From Diacronema lutheri (lineage: Eukaryota > Haptophyta > Pavlovophyceae > Pavlovales > Pavlovaceae): DNA of 64,000 nucleotides. Made by a program: the position numbers and the translations under genes. The notes under the pieces were generated by a model that saw nothing but the letters and a program-made list of their open reading frames with translations, did not search any database and was not told the origin of the DNA. Position 1 is the first letter of the stretch. Every line of letters begins with the position of its first letter. This document shows positions 37,721-47,932 of this stretch, one piece after another. Where the stretch lies: the NCBI GenBank assembly GCA_019448385.1, contig JAGTXO010000013.1, forward strand, positions 744,001-808,000. Reading direction: 5' to 3'.

Positions 37721-39098
37721 CTAAGGAAGACGCAGCGCGCTCAAGCACGCGCCGAGCTTGGTGATCGCGTCACGAATTTCGTCGTGCGTGGCCGCGTACG
37801 AGAGTCGGACCGTCGCGGGCGCGCCAAACGCCTCGCCCGGCACGAGCGCAACCTTGTACTCGTGCAGCAGGTGGATGCACGCCGCCTCGGCCGAGCCGAT
37901 CAGTTCGCCCGCGGCCGTCTTGCGCCCAAAGTAGGCGGAGATGTCCGGGAGCAGGTAGAAGGCACCCTCGGGCGTCGGGCACGACACGTTTGGGATCTGC
38001 CGGAGCAGCTCGAGCGCAAGGTCGCGCTTGGCGCACAGCGCGGCCACGTGCCCGGCGATCAAATCGTCGGGCGTGCGCGTGAGCGCGGCGACGCCCGCGT
38101 GCTGCGAGATGGAGCTGGCGCACGAGGAGATCTGCGCCTGCAGCCTCGACGCGGCTTTGATGATCGGCACCGGCGCCGCGAGGTAGCCTGCGCCACGCCG
38201 CCGCGCACGGAGCGTACGGCATGCCGAGCGCGCGAGCACGGTCGGCCGGCTGCAGCGTGGGCGGGCCGGCGGTGGCGCGCACGGATCGAGCGCGCGTGCG
38301 CGCGCATGCCCGGGTGGGCACACCGAGACGGTACCCCGTCATCGAGTAGGCCTTGGAGAAGCCGTTGATCGTGAGCGTGCGCTCCTTCATCCCGTCGAGC
38401 GCGGCGAAGGACACGTGCGGCACGCCGTACGTGATCGCCTCGTAAATCTCGTCGGAGAGGACGAGGATGTGGGCGAGGTCGGGGCGGCGGAGGAGCTGTG
38501 CAATCTGCTCGAGCCGTTCGCGCGGAATCACCGCGCCCGTCGGATTGCACGGGTTGCACAGGATGAGGATGCGCGTGCGCTCGTTCAGCGCGCGCTCGAG
38601 CTCGGCGACAGTCGGTACGTAGTCGTCCGACGGGTGCGTGGGCATGATGACGGAGGTTGCGCCGGCGAGGCCGACGATGTCTGGGTACGACGTGTAGTAC
38701 GGCGCCGGAATCACCACCTCGTCTCCCGGCTGGCAGAGCGCGACCATCGCCTCGTAGATGGCCTGCTTGCCGCCGCCCGAGACCATGACCTCATCCTCCG
38801 CGTACGGCGTGCCCTTGGCGCGGACGAGGTACTCGCAGATCGCCCTGCGGAGCTCAAGGGTGCCAAGCAGCGCCGTGTACGTCGTGAGCCCCTTGGCCGC
38901 CGCCTCGGCCGTCGCCTCGACCACCGCGGGCGGCGGCGGGAAGTCGGGCTGGCCGACGCACAGCGCCGCGTTGACCGCCTCGCCGCGCGACTTCATCTCC
39001 GAGGTCTGGGAGAAGATGGCAACAGTCTTGGACGTCGCCACGCCGGCTACAAGCGGGCTCACCGCGAAACGCGCGCGCGGGTACGAACCCGTCGACAT
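37721..39098 (-). CDS. Class I aminotransferase (aspartate/prephenate type)
   Basis: PLP enzyme of fold type I, 413 aa. Exons 38324-39098 and 37721-38187; the intron 38188-38323 splits a Gly codon (GYRLG|YLAAP). Motifs: LCVGQPDFPPP at the N-terminus, GGKQAIYEAM, IPAPYYTSYPDI, ILCNPCNPTGAVI (cofactor Asn), LSDEIYEAI (Asp/Tyr pair) and NGFSKAYSMTGYRLG with the Schiff-base Lys. The C-terminal part has PEGAFYLLPDI and GEAFGAPATVRLSYA with the carboxylate-binding Arg. This is the 1-beta type bacterial/plant plastid aspartate or glutamate:prephenate aminotransferase pattern. The first 25 residues (MSTGSYPRARFAVSPLVAG) could be a weak organelle leader. The start is 134 bp from the HSF start. Confidence 0.92.
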
Positions 39099-39232
39099 CG
39101 CCGCCACACGCGCGAGTCGCGTGGTGACGCACGACACGGTGTGGCGACGAGCCGGACTCTCAGTGTCCGGGCCCGGGCTTGGAAATCGAACGAGAGCAGG
39201 GGTGGGCGAGCACTTAACGAGGGCTCGCGCGG

Positions 39233-40567
39233 ATGCGTCCGCCGCCTGGGGCGGGCCGCGCGGGGCACCGCGAGGCGCTGGACAAGGTGCCGCCATTCCT
39301 GCTCAAGCTGTGGGAGATCGTGGAGAATAACTCCGTGCCCGCCGACGGCAGTAGCCCATGCGTCAGCTGGGGCGCCGAGGGGAAGAGCTTTGTGATCCAC
39401 GAGACGGAGACGTTTGCGCGCAACATCCTCCCGCTCTACTTCAAGCACGACAACATCCGCTCGTTCATGCGCCAACTGAACATCTACTCCTTCATACGCT
39501 GCCCCAAGAAGGCCAACGCCACGGGGAACCGCAACGCCGTCGAGTTCTCGCACCCAAACTTCATCCGTGGCTGCATTTACCTCCTCACCGAGTTCAAGCG
39601 CGGCACGTCCAAGCTGGGCGCCGCGCCAGGTGGACCGGGCCTGATGGGTGGAATATCCCCGCAAACGCCGCCCGCGGCCGCGCAGCTCCAGCAGCAGTTC
39701 CAGCAACACCACGTTGCGCAGGCACATGCGCAGGCGCAGGCGGCCGCCGCGTGCGCGCACGCGCATGCGCACGCGCAGGCGGTTCAGGCGCAGGCGGCTC
39801 AGGCGCAGGCGCAGGCGCAGGCGCAAGCGCAAGCGCAAGCGCAGGCTCAGGCGCAGGCACAGGCGCAGGCACAGGCGCAGGCACAAGCGCAGGCACAAGC
39901 GCAGGCACAGGCGCAGGCGCAGGCACAGGCACAACGGCTGCAGCTCCTCGCGCCGTCGTCGCTCGCAGAGCCCGGCGGTGCGAGCGCAGGCGGCGGGAGC
40001 AGCTCCCCAGGCCACGACCAATGCACGCCGCCCGTCTCCGCCGCCGCCGCGGGCAAGCAGCCCGGCCCGACCATCTCCGCCCTGCGAGAAGAAGTGATGA
40101 CGCTCAAGGATTCGATCGCCCACCTCGAGCAGGAGATGCTTCACCACACGTCCGTCACGCACGACCACATGAAGAAGCTGGCCGCGCTCATCGTCTCATT
40201 CCAGGACGCGCCGCTTGGCCCGCCCGCGCACGGCTCGGCCGGCGGCGCCGCTGGCGCGCAGCCTGGCCAGGTTGTCTCCTCGCAGTTTGCGCACGTGCCG
40301 CCGGCGGCAACGATGGCGGACGGTCTGCCCGGCTTTGCGCACGTTGCGGCGCCGCCGATTGGGCTCGGCGTGGCGCAGCAGCAGGCGCTGCTCGGCAGGG
40401 CGGCGAGCGGGTGCGGCGGGCAGCAGCACAGTTCGCTTGCGCCCTCAGGCAGCGACTTCTCAAACGGGAATGGCGGCGGAGGGCGTGCAGACGCGCCCAG
40501 GCAAGCGAACGGCTCGGGCGGCACGTGCGCGAACGCGGCCGACTGGACGCGGACTGTCTACTTGTGA
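39233..40567 (+). CDS. Heat shock transcription factor (HSF)
   Basis: 444 aa, single exon. Nuclear DNA-binding regulator of heat-shock genes. Residues 15-120 are a full HSF winged-helix domain: VPPFLLKLWEIVENN, VSWGAEGKSFVIHETETFAR, ILPLYFKHDNIRSFMRQLNI and YSFIRCPKKA. The extended wing is followed by a long Gln/Ala tract coded by GCGCAG/GCACAG hexamers (39721-39930), then a short coiled-coil (LREEVMTLKDSIAHLEQEML) that should mediate trimerisation. The C-terminal region is Gly/Ala-rich. Having the (AQ)n block between the DNA-binding and oligomerisation domains is unusual. No nuclear localisation sequence was clearly seen beyond basic residues after the wing. Confidence 0.95.
   Translation: MRPPPGAGRAGHREALDKVPPFLLKLWEIVENNSVPADGSSPCVSWGAEGKSFVIHETETFARNILPLYFKHDNIRSFMRQLNIYSFIRCPKKANATGNRNAVEFSHPNFIRGCIYLLTEFKRGTSKLGAAPGGPGLMGGISPQTPPAAAQLQQQFQQHHVAQAHAQAQAAAACAHAHAHAQAVQAQAAQAQAQAQAQAQAQAQAQAQAQAQAQAQAQAQAQAQAQAQAQAQAQRLQLLAPSSLAEPGGASAGGGSSSPGHDQCTPPVSAAAAGKQPGPTISALREEVMTLKDSIAHLEQEMLHHTSVTHDHMKKLAALIVSFQDAPLGPPAHGSAGGAAGAQPGQVVSSQFAHVPPAATMADGLPGFAHVAAPPIGLGVAQQQALLGRAASGCGGQQHSSLAPSGSDFSNGNGGGGRADAPRQANGSGGTCANAADWTRTVYL
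39721..39932 (+). repeat. Hexanucleotide repeat coding Ala-Gln
   Basis: About 35 imperfect GC(G/A)CAG units coding (AQ)n, with a His-containing stretch at the front, inside HSF. Confidence 0.92.
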
Positions 40568-40924
40568 GGCCGCCGCCACCAGGGAGGCGTGGTGCACGAG
40601 TTGCGCGCAGGGCAGAGCATGCAGCCGCAGGCGCCTCTGCCCGCAGCGCAGCGCGGCGAGCAGCGCGCGCACTGCGCTCGCCGCGCGCCAGGCGACACGC
40701 GCACCTTCTGACCGACCGGCCACTTTCCTAACCCGAGAATGCGTCAACTCCCCATCCAGCAACACCCACCTTGGTGTCTTTCGCACGAAAAATAGGCCCC
40801 GTGCCACGCATGCGACCCCAGGGCGGATTTCCTTGATCAAAGCACGCGGGCAGCGACGCGCAACGGCAGCGCGTGGCGGCTGCTGGCGCGGCACGGAAGA
40901 GCGAGCGTGAGCTCCGCTCCTTGC
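40568..40924. other. Convergent intergenic region, nothing recognised
   Basis: 357 bp between the HSF and IPP isomerase stops. A less GC-rich patch at 40770-40840 is the only feature. Confidence 0.6.
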
Positions 40925-41938
40925 TCATTGCTGCTTGGGCGCCTGGGTGAGGCCCGCGCCCACGCCCGCCTCCGCCGTCACGTCAAGCCAAGCACCCGCT
41001 TTGCCGCCGCCGCCCATGTGCTCGGTGGTCGGATCGAATCTGTAGATCTTGCCGCAGTCCACGTGCTTGTCGGTCGAGAAGGTCGCGTCGAGGTCGGCCC
41101 ACCAGTGCACGAGGAAGCGCTCGACGATGATGCGGAACCACGGCGACCAAAGTAGCCCTGACGCGGGCTTCATCATCTCGAGCAACTCGGCGTGTGAGAC
41201 CCATTTGACGTCGTCGACCTCCTCAGGGTGTGGCGTCACTTTCACGCCGTCAGCGCTGCGGTCGGGAGGGACGGGGAGGGCGGTGGCGCGCGTGGGGCGG
41301 TGGCAAGTCACGTGCGCGCGATGCCGCGCCGGTCGAGCTGCCCCGAGCACGGCCCGGACGCGGCGCATGTCTCGGCTGTATGGGCAGCTGCGTAGGGGGT
41401 GCATCGCTGACCGGTAGAAGAGAATGTAGTCAATCTCGTGCTCCCCCCACGGCGAGTCAGGGCCGTGCGTGACCACGTCGGCGGCCCAGTAGTGCAGCCG
41501 CGTGAGGAATTTAAAGCCATTGATGTCGACGCTCTCGGGTGCTACGCCCAGCTCGTGGTCGAGCTTGCGGATCGCGGCGCGCTTCACGCCCATCACCGAG
41601 CCATTCGCGACGTCCGCGGGCGTGTCGACCTCGGTGGGCGAGAAGCCGTACAGCGGGTGCGAGCAGCACGTGTTGGTCCACACATTGGGGAATGTGATCT
41701 TGCTCGCGGCGCGCTTCTGCAGCAGCAGCCGCCCCTGCGAGTCGAAGAGGAAGACGGAGAAGGCGCGGTGCAGGAGCGCGCGTGGCGTTTCGGGCGAGAA
41801 CACGTGCGATATCTTCTTGTTCGCGTGGCCGATGACGTTGTCGTCCTTGTCGAGCAAGATGCACTCGTCCTTAAACATGAAGTCCTCCTGCGTCATGTTC
41901 TTGTCCCAGCCCGACGCGGCAGGCACGGCGGCGCTCAT
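40925..41938 (-). CDS. IDI1: Isopentenyl-diphosphate delta-isomerase, type I
   Basis: Nudix-fold enzyme interconverting IPP and DMAPP for isoprenoid synthesis; 285 aa. Exons 41412-41938 and 40925-41255; the intron 41256-41411 (GTCAGC...CCGCAG) splits an Arg codon. The catalytic Cys is in FPNVWTNTCCSHPLYG and the catalytic Glu in WGEHEIDYILFYR. Also present are FKDECILLDKDDNVIG and RAFSVFLFDSQGRLLLQKR. The second exon has VDDVKWVSHAELLEMM and SPWFRIIVERFLVHWW. No obvious signal peptide precedes MSAAVPAASGWDKNMT, so a cytosolic or peroxisomal location is more likely than plastid. The start is 72 bp from the divergent EF-hand gene. Confidence 0.95.
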   Translation of the reverse strand: MSAAVPAASGWDKNMTQEDFMFKDECILLDKDDNVIGHANKKISHVFSPETPRALLHRAFSVFLFDSQGRLLLQKRAASKITFPNVWTNTCCSHPLYGFSPTEVDTPADVANGSVMGVKRAAIRKLDHELGVAPESVDINGFKFLTRLHYWAADVVTHGPDSPWGEHEIDYILFYRSAMHPLRSCPYSRDMRRVRAVLGAARPARHRAHVTCHRPTRATALPVPPDRSADGVKVTPHPEEVDDVKWVSHAELLEMMKPASGLLWSPWFRIIVERFLVHWWADLDATFSTDKHVDCGKIYRFDPTTEHMGGGGKAGAWLDVTAEAGVGAGLTQAPKQQ

Positions 41939-41972
41939 CGTCGCGCACGAATCTCGCGCTCGTGCGTGATGC

Positions 41973-41983
41973 AGCCCCCTTTT
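41973..41983 (+). promoter_or_regulatory. TTTTTAAAG element in a divergent promoter
   Basis: CCCTTTTTAAAGC lies about 28-38 bp upstream of the ATG at 42011, and also about 40 bp from the IPP isomerase start on the other strand. It is the only AT-rich stretch in the 72-bp shared promoter. Confidence 0.5.
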
Positions 41984-42010
41984 TAAAGCGGCCCGGTCGT
42001 TCGTTTCACC

Positions 42011-43090
42011 ATGAGCACGCCCCTCGGGCTGCCGGGGCACAAGTACCAGGTGCGCCGCGGCCACGACCGCTCCGGCGTGCCCGGCGTGCGCCCCACGCGC
42101 TCGCGCGCGGCGCGCGGCTGCGTTGATGCGTGTACGTCCGCCGCGCATCCGCGCGCTTCGACGCGTGGCCCACAGCAAAGCCTGTCGCCTGACGAGGCGC
42201 GCGCTCGGATCGAGGTGCTCAAGAAGCTGCTCAACCAGCGCCTGGAGAACAAGTCATCACGCAACGAGGGCAACGCCTCGTGCCTGCGCAAGGCGCTTCG
42301 TTTCACCGACATTGGCGCGACCAATAAGCTCAACCACGAGCAGTGGATTCAGGCGTTTGTGCGGCTGGGCGCACAGCTCTCAGACGCAGTGAGCGCGCGT
42401 CCAGCGACTGCGACCCACTCTCCGCACGTGTGCCGCCGTGCCCTGTGCTGCGCGCGTGCCTGTGCGCTTGGTGCTGGGCCGTATCAGCTGCAACCGCTTG
42501 GCGCCGACGCCCGCGCCCCGACCGCGCGCGGCGCGCGCCGCCCGCCACAGGACCTCAACTTGCTCTTTTACGCGTTTGCGACGGAGGAGGACGAGGGCGG
42601 TGCGCCCGCAGTCGACTATGTCCGCTTCGTCGACGCGATGACTTCAGGTGATGACCTCGGGCCGCTGCGCGGCGCCGACTTTGTGACGGTGATGAGTGAC
42701 AGGCATGGCGCCCGCCCGCGCGAGGGCAAGCGCACGTACGACGACCGCCTCTTCAACAAGCCGCCGCCATACGCGTTGGGAGACTCGGAGCCAAACCCAC
42801 AGCCGCGCCGCGTCGCCGAGAAGACGACCAACACGCCGTCCGTCGCTGGCGGCATATTTGCGATCGCGCCGCCGATCGTGGCGCCCGAGGTGCCATCGGT
42901 CAAAAACTTTTCGACGCTCTCGCTCGCGCACTCGGAGTGGAAGCCGAGCGACGAAGGCGAGCACAATCCGGCGTTCGGCACGACTGTCAAGCGGATGAGC
43001 AACACGTCGTCCGTGCCCGGCGGCATCTTTGCGCCAGGAAGCGCAGATGATTTCCGCGTGCGCGGCCTTTTCGTCAGACCCGGCTACTGA
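42011..43090 (+). CDS. EF-hand-like putative flagellar protein
   Basis: Exons 42011-42049, 42176-42388 and 42551-43090, 263 aa. Both introns are GTGCGC/GTGAGC...CACAG in phase 0, and their lengths are multiples of three. An N-terminal helical pair (LSPDEARARIEVLKKLLNQR; ALRFTDIGATNKLNHEQWIQ) is followed by LNLLFYAFATEEDEG and VDYVRFVDAMTSGDD, which is EF-hand-like with acidic loops. The C-terminal third has two copies of a motif, NTPSVAGGIFA and NTSSVPGGIFA, around a conserved-looking linker. The S-V-x-GGIF motif occurs in flagellar EF-hand proteins, as I recall them, but I cannot name the ortholog. Confidence 0.65.
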   Translation: MSTPLGLPGHKYQVRRGHDRSGVPGVRPTRSRAARGCVDACTSAAHPRASTRGPQQSLSPDEARARIEVLKKLLNQRLENKSSRNEGNASCLRKALRFTDIGATNKLNHEQWIQAFVRLGAQLSDAVSARPATATHSPHVCRRALCCARACALGAGPYQLQPLGADARAPTARGARRPPQDLNLLFYAFATEEDEGGAPAVDYVRFVDAMTSGDDLGPLRGADFVTVMSDRHGARPREGKRTYDDRLFNKPPPYALGDSEPNPQPRRVAEKTTNTPSVAGGIFAIAPPIVAPEVPSVKNFSTLSLAHSEWKPSDEGEHNPAFGTTVKRMSNTSSVPGGIFAPGSADDFRVRGLFVRPGY

Positions 43091-43510
43091 GCGCGGCTGG
43101 CATGCGCGGTCGGCGTCGTGCTCCAGGTGGCGCGGTGGCTGGTCCGGCGGTGGACGTCGGGCGCGCGCCGCACGCGCCGGGGCCCGAGGCGCGCTCGGCG
43201 CACCGACTCGGACAAGGGGCGGCGACCCCCCCCCCCCCCCCCCCCCTCGACGATCGCGGGTTGTGCGCAAAGACTCCAGCGCTCGAGAGCGGGCAGGCGT
43301 GGCGCGTGCCAGTCATGCGACCCCTTGGCAATTGGCGCGCCCCAAGGGGCAGTCACCGTGGACCGTGGTCGCCCCCATGCAGCTGCCCCCATGGTCCCAT
43401 GGAGGACCGTGGTCGCCCCCATGCAGCTGCCCCCATGGTCCCATCGGAAGGAATGCCCAGTCAAAAGCAAATCCGCCATGCTGGAACGCTCTCCCTTGGA
43501 AAAGATGGAG
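43091..43510. other. Leader region with C21 run and 44-bp tandem duplication
   Basis: C21 at 43226-43246, then a 44-bp unit beginning GACCGTGGTCGCCCCCATGC repeated twice (43361-43446). The frame of the downstream glycoprotein is open back to 43118, so a 5' exon cannot be excluded. Confidence 0.6.
43361..43446 (+). repeat. 44-bp tandem duplication
   Basis: Two consecutive copies containing GTCGCCCCCATGCAGCTGCC and ATGGTCCCAT. The unit is rich in CCATGG-type palindromes. Confidence 0.85.
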
Positions 43511-46500
43511 ATGTCCGTGCCGTGGCGTCGGCGCTTGGCGCTCGTTGGCGCCGTGCTCGTTGCGGCGCGCGCAGCGCCAACGCCGTCAGCCGTGGGCGCC
43601 GTCGCACCAGCGACGTCCGGCGCCAGTGCGTCGCCGGGCGCGAGCGGCAGTACAAGCAGCAGCTGGCTGACCGGGAAATTCTCTGCCGGTTTATCGGCCG
43701 TCTCTCGGCTCGCAGCAGACGTTGGGATCACGAGCGGCGAGATGCCGCCATTGGCCCCGACAAACGCGAGTGTGCGCACACAGCGGCGCGTGCACACGCA
43801 GCGACGCGCCCCCACGGCGGACGTCGCCGCGACGGCGAACCGCACGGACGCGATCGCTGCTCCGCGCGACTCGGCTGCCGAGCTCAAACGCGAAAACACT
43901 TCAACCGCCGCTCTCCCGCTCATGCACCACGCCAGCAGCTCGAGCGCGCTCTTTGCAAATGCGAGCACCGCCTCATACGGCAATACATCCTCTTCTTCTT
44001 CCTCGTCGCTCCGCGCGTCAAACGCATCTATCGCTGTTGCCGCGGCGCCTCGTTGGCCGCGCAACGCGACGGCCATCGCCGCGGGCGATGCGCTGGCCGC
44101 GGACTCTGCAATCACCACGCTTGGGATCGTGCACCTCGTCGGAAATGCGAGCACGCCGCCTACCGCCGCTACGCACGCCGTCAACGCAAGCGGCACGCGC
44201 GCGGCGGGCCCTTCCGAGCGCGGCGCGGTGGGCCCAGTCGGCAAGGCTCTCAACGAGCAGCTCGGCTTCTCTCAGGGCGCAGGCGCTACACTCGGCGTTG
44301 CGCGCGCGAACGAGAGTAACGCCGTGCACGCCGGTAATCGCACGCACGCCTCTGTTGTTGCGATTCCCGGTCCGCGCGCACCGCTGCCATCGTCGGCACC
44401 GGCGCACAACGGCAGTGCACTGGCGCACAACGGCAGTGCACTGGCGCACAACGGCAGTGCATCGGCGCACAACGGCAGTGCACCGGCGCTCGGCATTGGC
44501 GCGTCAGGCCACGCCGCCACGGCCATGAATGGCACGTTCGCAGGCTCGGCTTGGGTCGCCGGCAGCGCGACGCCGTCGCCCATGGCGCGCACCTCGAGCG
44601 CGTCGGCTGCCGGCGACGCGGGACGAACGGGCGGCGCAGCGTTTGATCCAAACTCGACCGCCGCACGGGCGCGCGCGCCGTCCGAACCGTTCACGCGCAG
44701 CGCAGGCGCCGAGGCCGCGATGGTGGCTGCGCCTGCCGCGGCCTTTGTCGACGCGCGCGCAGCCCTTGCCAATGGCACCGCTCTCAACGGCAGCGAGGCG
44801 AACCGCTCCGCCATCGCCTCGCGCACCGCGTCGTGGTGGCCGCTTTCCTCTGCGCACGGCGCGAGCGCAGGCGACGTTGCGCACGCGGTGTCAGGCCGCA
44901 ACGGAACAGGTGGCACTGCCGCGGCTGCGCCGATGCCGAGCGCGGCGCTCGCGCACAACATGACGGCGACCAACGCATCTGCGCCGCCTCGCGTCGCGCA
45001 GGCCGTGCCGAGCGCAGCAGCCGCCGACGGGTCGAGCATTGGCGCCTTGGGAGAAGCGGGGGCGGTGGGGCCGGCGGTTGTCAGCGCGGCTATCGCGGGT
45101 GGCTTGCGCGATGCGCGCGTGGCAGCAGGGCGGGTGGAGGTGCAGCCGAGCGGCGGCAGTGCTGCGGCGGCAGCCAGCGACGTGCCGGTAGCCGCTGTGC
45201 CAGTCCCCACGCCGACGATGGCAAGTGCGCAGACGCCGGCGCCGTCCGGTGTGAAGAGCGGCTGGATGGGCGGAGTGCTCAAGGCTGCGGAGGCGGTCGC
45301 CTCTGCAGGTGCAGCGGCAGCGTCGAGCGCAGCAGCTGGCGCAGCGACGTACCTGATAAGCGGCAGCGACACGGGCGAGGCGCCACCCACGGGCGAGGCG
45401 CCACCCGCGGGCGAGGCGTTACCCGCGGGCAAGGCGCCACCCACGGGCGAGGCGTTACCCGCGGGCGAGGCGCTGCCCGCGCCAGCATCGGCAGCGGAGC
45501 GCGAGAGCGGCGAGGGCGCCGCGTTCGCCGCTCGCGCGGCGGGCGACGTTGCGGCGGTTGGGCGGGCCCCCAACGAGGCTGCGGGCGGAGACGTGGCTCA
45601 GGCGCGGCTGAGTGGCGAGGCGCGAGCGGGCGCCCTGCAAGTCGACGTGGACGACCGTGCGCGCGCATCGCAGGGTTTGCAGGGCGAGCTGCACTGCGCC
45701 GGCGAGGGCGGCTTGCCGTGCTCCGGCCATGGCAACTGCGCTCGCGCAAGCGCAGGACCTGCCGCGCCCGCGTGCGAGTGCGAGCCTGGCTACGAGGTGA
45801 GACCAGCCCTCCCACCGGCCAGACCCTTCCCCCCCCCCCCCCCCCCCCCCCCCCTGCTTCTCTGCGCTTTGTTGCGCGCGCTCCGCCCGCCGCCCCAACC
45901 GCTCATGCACCACGCGAGCGTCCACACGGCCCGCGCCGCTTGCGCTCGCCCGTCCGCCTTGCGCAGGGCGATGTGTGCGAGCGATCCATAGACTGCGATG
46001 GCCGCTCGACGTGTGGCGCGTGCTCAGTTTCCGCTCACTGTGGCTGGTGCGCACCGCTCAACCGATGCTATAACAAGGACCTCGAGCTCCTCACGCGGGC
46101 GTGCCCATCCGCCCTTGCTGGGATTGTCGAGTGTGCTGGCGTCAAGGGCGGGCCCAGTGCCGCCGGTGACGCGCCGGGCGCGTCAGCCGACGCTGCGAGC
46201 GCGGTGACGGACGACGACGGTGACGGTGGCGCTGCCAACGACGAGCACGACGGCGTCGGGTTTGACGCGGAGGCCCCTGAGCCGACGGCGGGCGCGCTCG
46301 CGCCCGCCGAGCCGGGAGCGGGCCATGGCGGCGAGGGCGAGTTGGCGAGTGGCTCGCGGCCAGCCGACGCGCGCCCGGCGCGAGAGGCGGCGCCCACAGT
46401 CGCCGCCGTGCCTGCCACCGCCTTGGCGGACACAGCCACGCCGGGCGGCGAGGCGAGCACGCCTGCGCCACCAGCGAACGCTGCGTCTGGTGGCGCGCAG

Positions 46501-47221
46501 GCCGGCGCAAGCGCGCGCGCAACGCCGGCGCCCACGGACGGAGCGGCCGCGCAGAGCAGCGGTGGCGCGCGGCCACGCGGCGACGCGGCTGCGGGTGGCG
46601 TATCGGGAATGGTCCGCGGCGCGGCCGCGCCACGCGACGCGCGTCCGCTCCCATCGCGATCGCTCACGCTCATGCGCACGTGCGCTTCGGCCACCTCACG
46701 TGCGCGCCGCCCGCCGCGCTGTCTGCCCGCCGCCGCGCTGCGCCGCGCCGCGACGCGCCGCGCAGGGCTCGCTCACGAGCGTGCTGCTCTGCGCGTGCGC
46801 AGTGGGCGTCTGTTGGCTGCGCGGCAGGCAATTGGCCTCGCGCGCGCTCCGAGGCTATGCGCAGCTTGGCGAGAGCGAAGGCGGTGCGCACGATCGGCTC
46901 GGCTTGGACGGGCTGCCACCGCCGCCCGGCCGTGGCTCTCGGCAAGGCAGCCGGCGCAACAGCAGGAGTGGAGGGCTCGGCGGCGACAGCTGGGGTCGCG
47001 AGTGGGATGCGGAGGATGCGGTTGAGGGCGCGGCTGACGTCGGATGGGGCGACGCCGGCTCGTGGGGCTGGGACGATGAGAAGGACGGCGACGAGTCGTG
47101 GGGTTCATCCGTCACGCCGTCCACCTTGGCGCCGCGCGGCGGGCAACAAGGTGCGTGCGCCGATGACGAGGCGCACGAGCACTCTCTTCGACCCACGGAG
47201 GAGCGGCTCATCGATGTTTGA
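43511..47221 (+). CDS. Giant N-glycosylated type I membrane protein with EGF and PSI domains
   Basis: Exons 43511-45796, 45967 to about 46599, and 46766-47221; about 1124 aa. A signal peptide is clear (PWRRRLALVGAVLVAARAAP); Met at 43478 or 43505 are alternative starts. The ectodomain has dozens of N-x-S/T sequons, including four AHNGSA repeats (44402-44480) and five or more GEAPP/GEALP repeats (45373-45480). Then comes an EGF-like module (HCAGEGGLPCSGHGNC...CECEPGYE) split by an intron, and a PSI-type module (CDGRSTCGACSVSAHCGWCA then PLNRCYN). After a linker, TM LTSVLLCACAVGVCWL is followed by a cytosolic tail with W-D-rich repeats (WGREWDAEDAVEG, VGWGDAGSWGWDDE). The second exon's donor is uncertain (GTATCG at 46600 or GTCCGC at 46610). 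Intron 1 contains C26. Function unknown; a cell-surface or scale-related adhesion role is only a guess. Confidence 0.75.
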
Positions 47222-47287
47222 CTGCTTTTTAAGTTTTTTTGCGGCTTTTTTGACCAGACAAAAATAATTAATAATGAAAAGGAAGCC
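47222..47287 (+). promoter_or_regulatory. AT-rich promoter of the PXMP4-like gene
   Basis: Sixty-six bases with T/A runs (TTTTTAAGTTTTTTTGCGG, AAAATAATTAATAATGAAAA) directly before the ATG, unlike the GC-rich surroundings. They separate the tandem glycoprotein and PXMP4-like genes. Confidence 0.5.
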
Positions 47288-47932
47288 ATGATGGCGTCGG
47301 CTGGGCATGCGGGACTCGCCGGCGCCGTGTACGGTGCCAAGATCCGTGGGCCGCACGCGCTCGTGATGGCGCTTGTCTTTGGCCGCAACAAGCCGTTCCG
47401 CCAACTGGTCCGCGACGTGCTCTCAGCGACCGTCACCCACTCACGCCAGCTTGGCGCGTACGCGGCGCTCTACACCGCCATGCGCGCCGCGCTCGTGCGC
47501 GCGCTCGGCGAGAAGCGCGCGACGCTGTGCGCATTCGCGGCGGGCGTGTCCGGTGGCGCGGTCGTGTGGGGCGACGACACGGCGATCAACGCGCAGCTCA
47601 ACCTGTACCTCCTCTCGCGCATCGTCTCTGGGCTGGTGCGGAGCGGCTTGAACCAGCTTGGCGTGCGTGGCGGCGCCCGCGGCTTCCGATTGTGGAGCGC
47701 CGCGATGTGGGGCGCGATCATGGTAATGTACGAGAGCAGATCGCTCCACCCACACATGCAGGCCTCGCTGCTGAGCTCGATGCGGTACATTTACTCCCCG
47801 CCGCACGACGGCGTGAGGCGAGTCGAGCGGCGCGACATGGCTTGGACGGCCGCCGCGTGGCTCGCGTTCGCCGCCCTCACCCGCGCGGGCGCGCAGGGCG
47901 GGCGTTTGAGCGCGCCGCGGACGTCGAACTGA
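47288..47932 (+). CDS. PXMP4: Peroxisomal membrane protein PXMP4/PMP24-like (Tim17 family)
   Basis: 214 aa, single exon. Integral peroxisomal membrane protein of the Tim17/22/23/PMP24 superfamily. The order of conserved segments follows PXMP4: GAVYGAKIRGPHALVMALVF, ATVTHSRQLGAYAALYTAMR, AFAAGVSGGAVVWGDDTAIN then AQLNLYLLSRIV, and finally SAAMWGAIMVMYESR with LLSSMRYIYSPPHD. Four membrane segments are expected. The exact biochemical role of the family is unsettled. Either of the two consecutive Met codons at the start may be used. Confidence 0.93.
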   Translation: MMASAGHAGLAGAVYGAKIRGPHALVMALVFGRNKPFRQLVRDVLSATVTHSRQLGAYAALYTAMRAALVRALGEKRATLCAFAAGVSGGAVVWGDDTAINAQLNLYLLSRIVSGLVRSGLNQLGVRGGARGFRLWSAAMWGAIMVMYESRSLHPHMQASLLSSMRYIYSPPHDGVRRVERRDMAWTAAAWLAFAALTRAGAQGGRLSAPRTSN

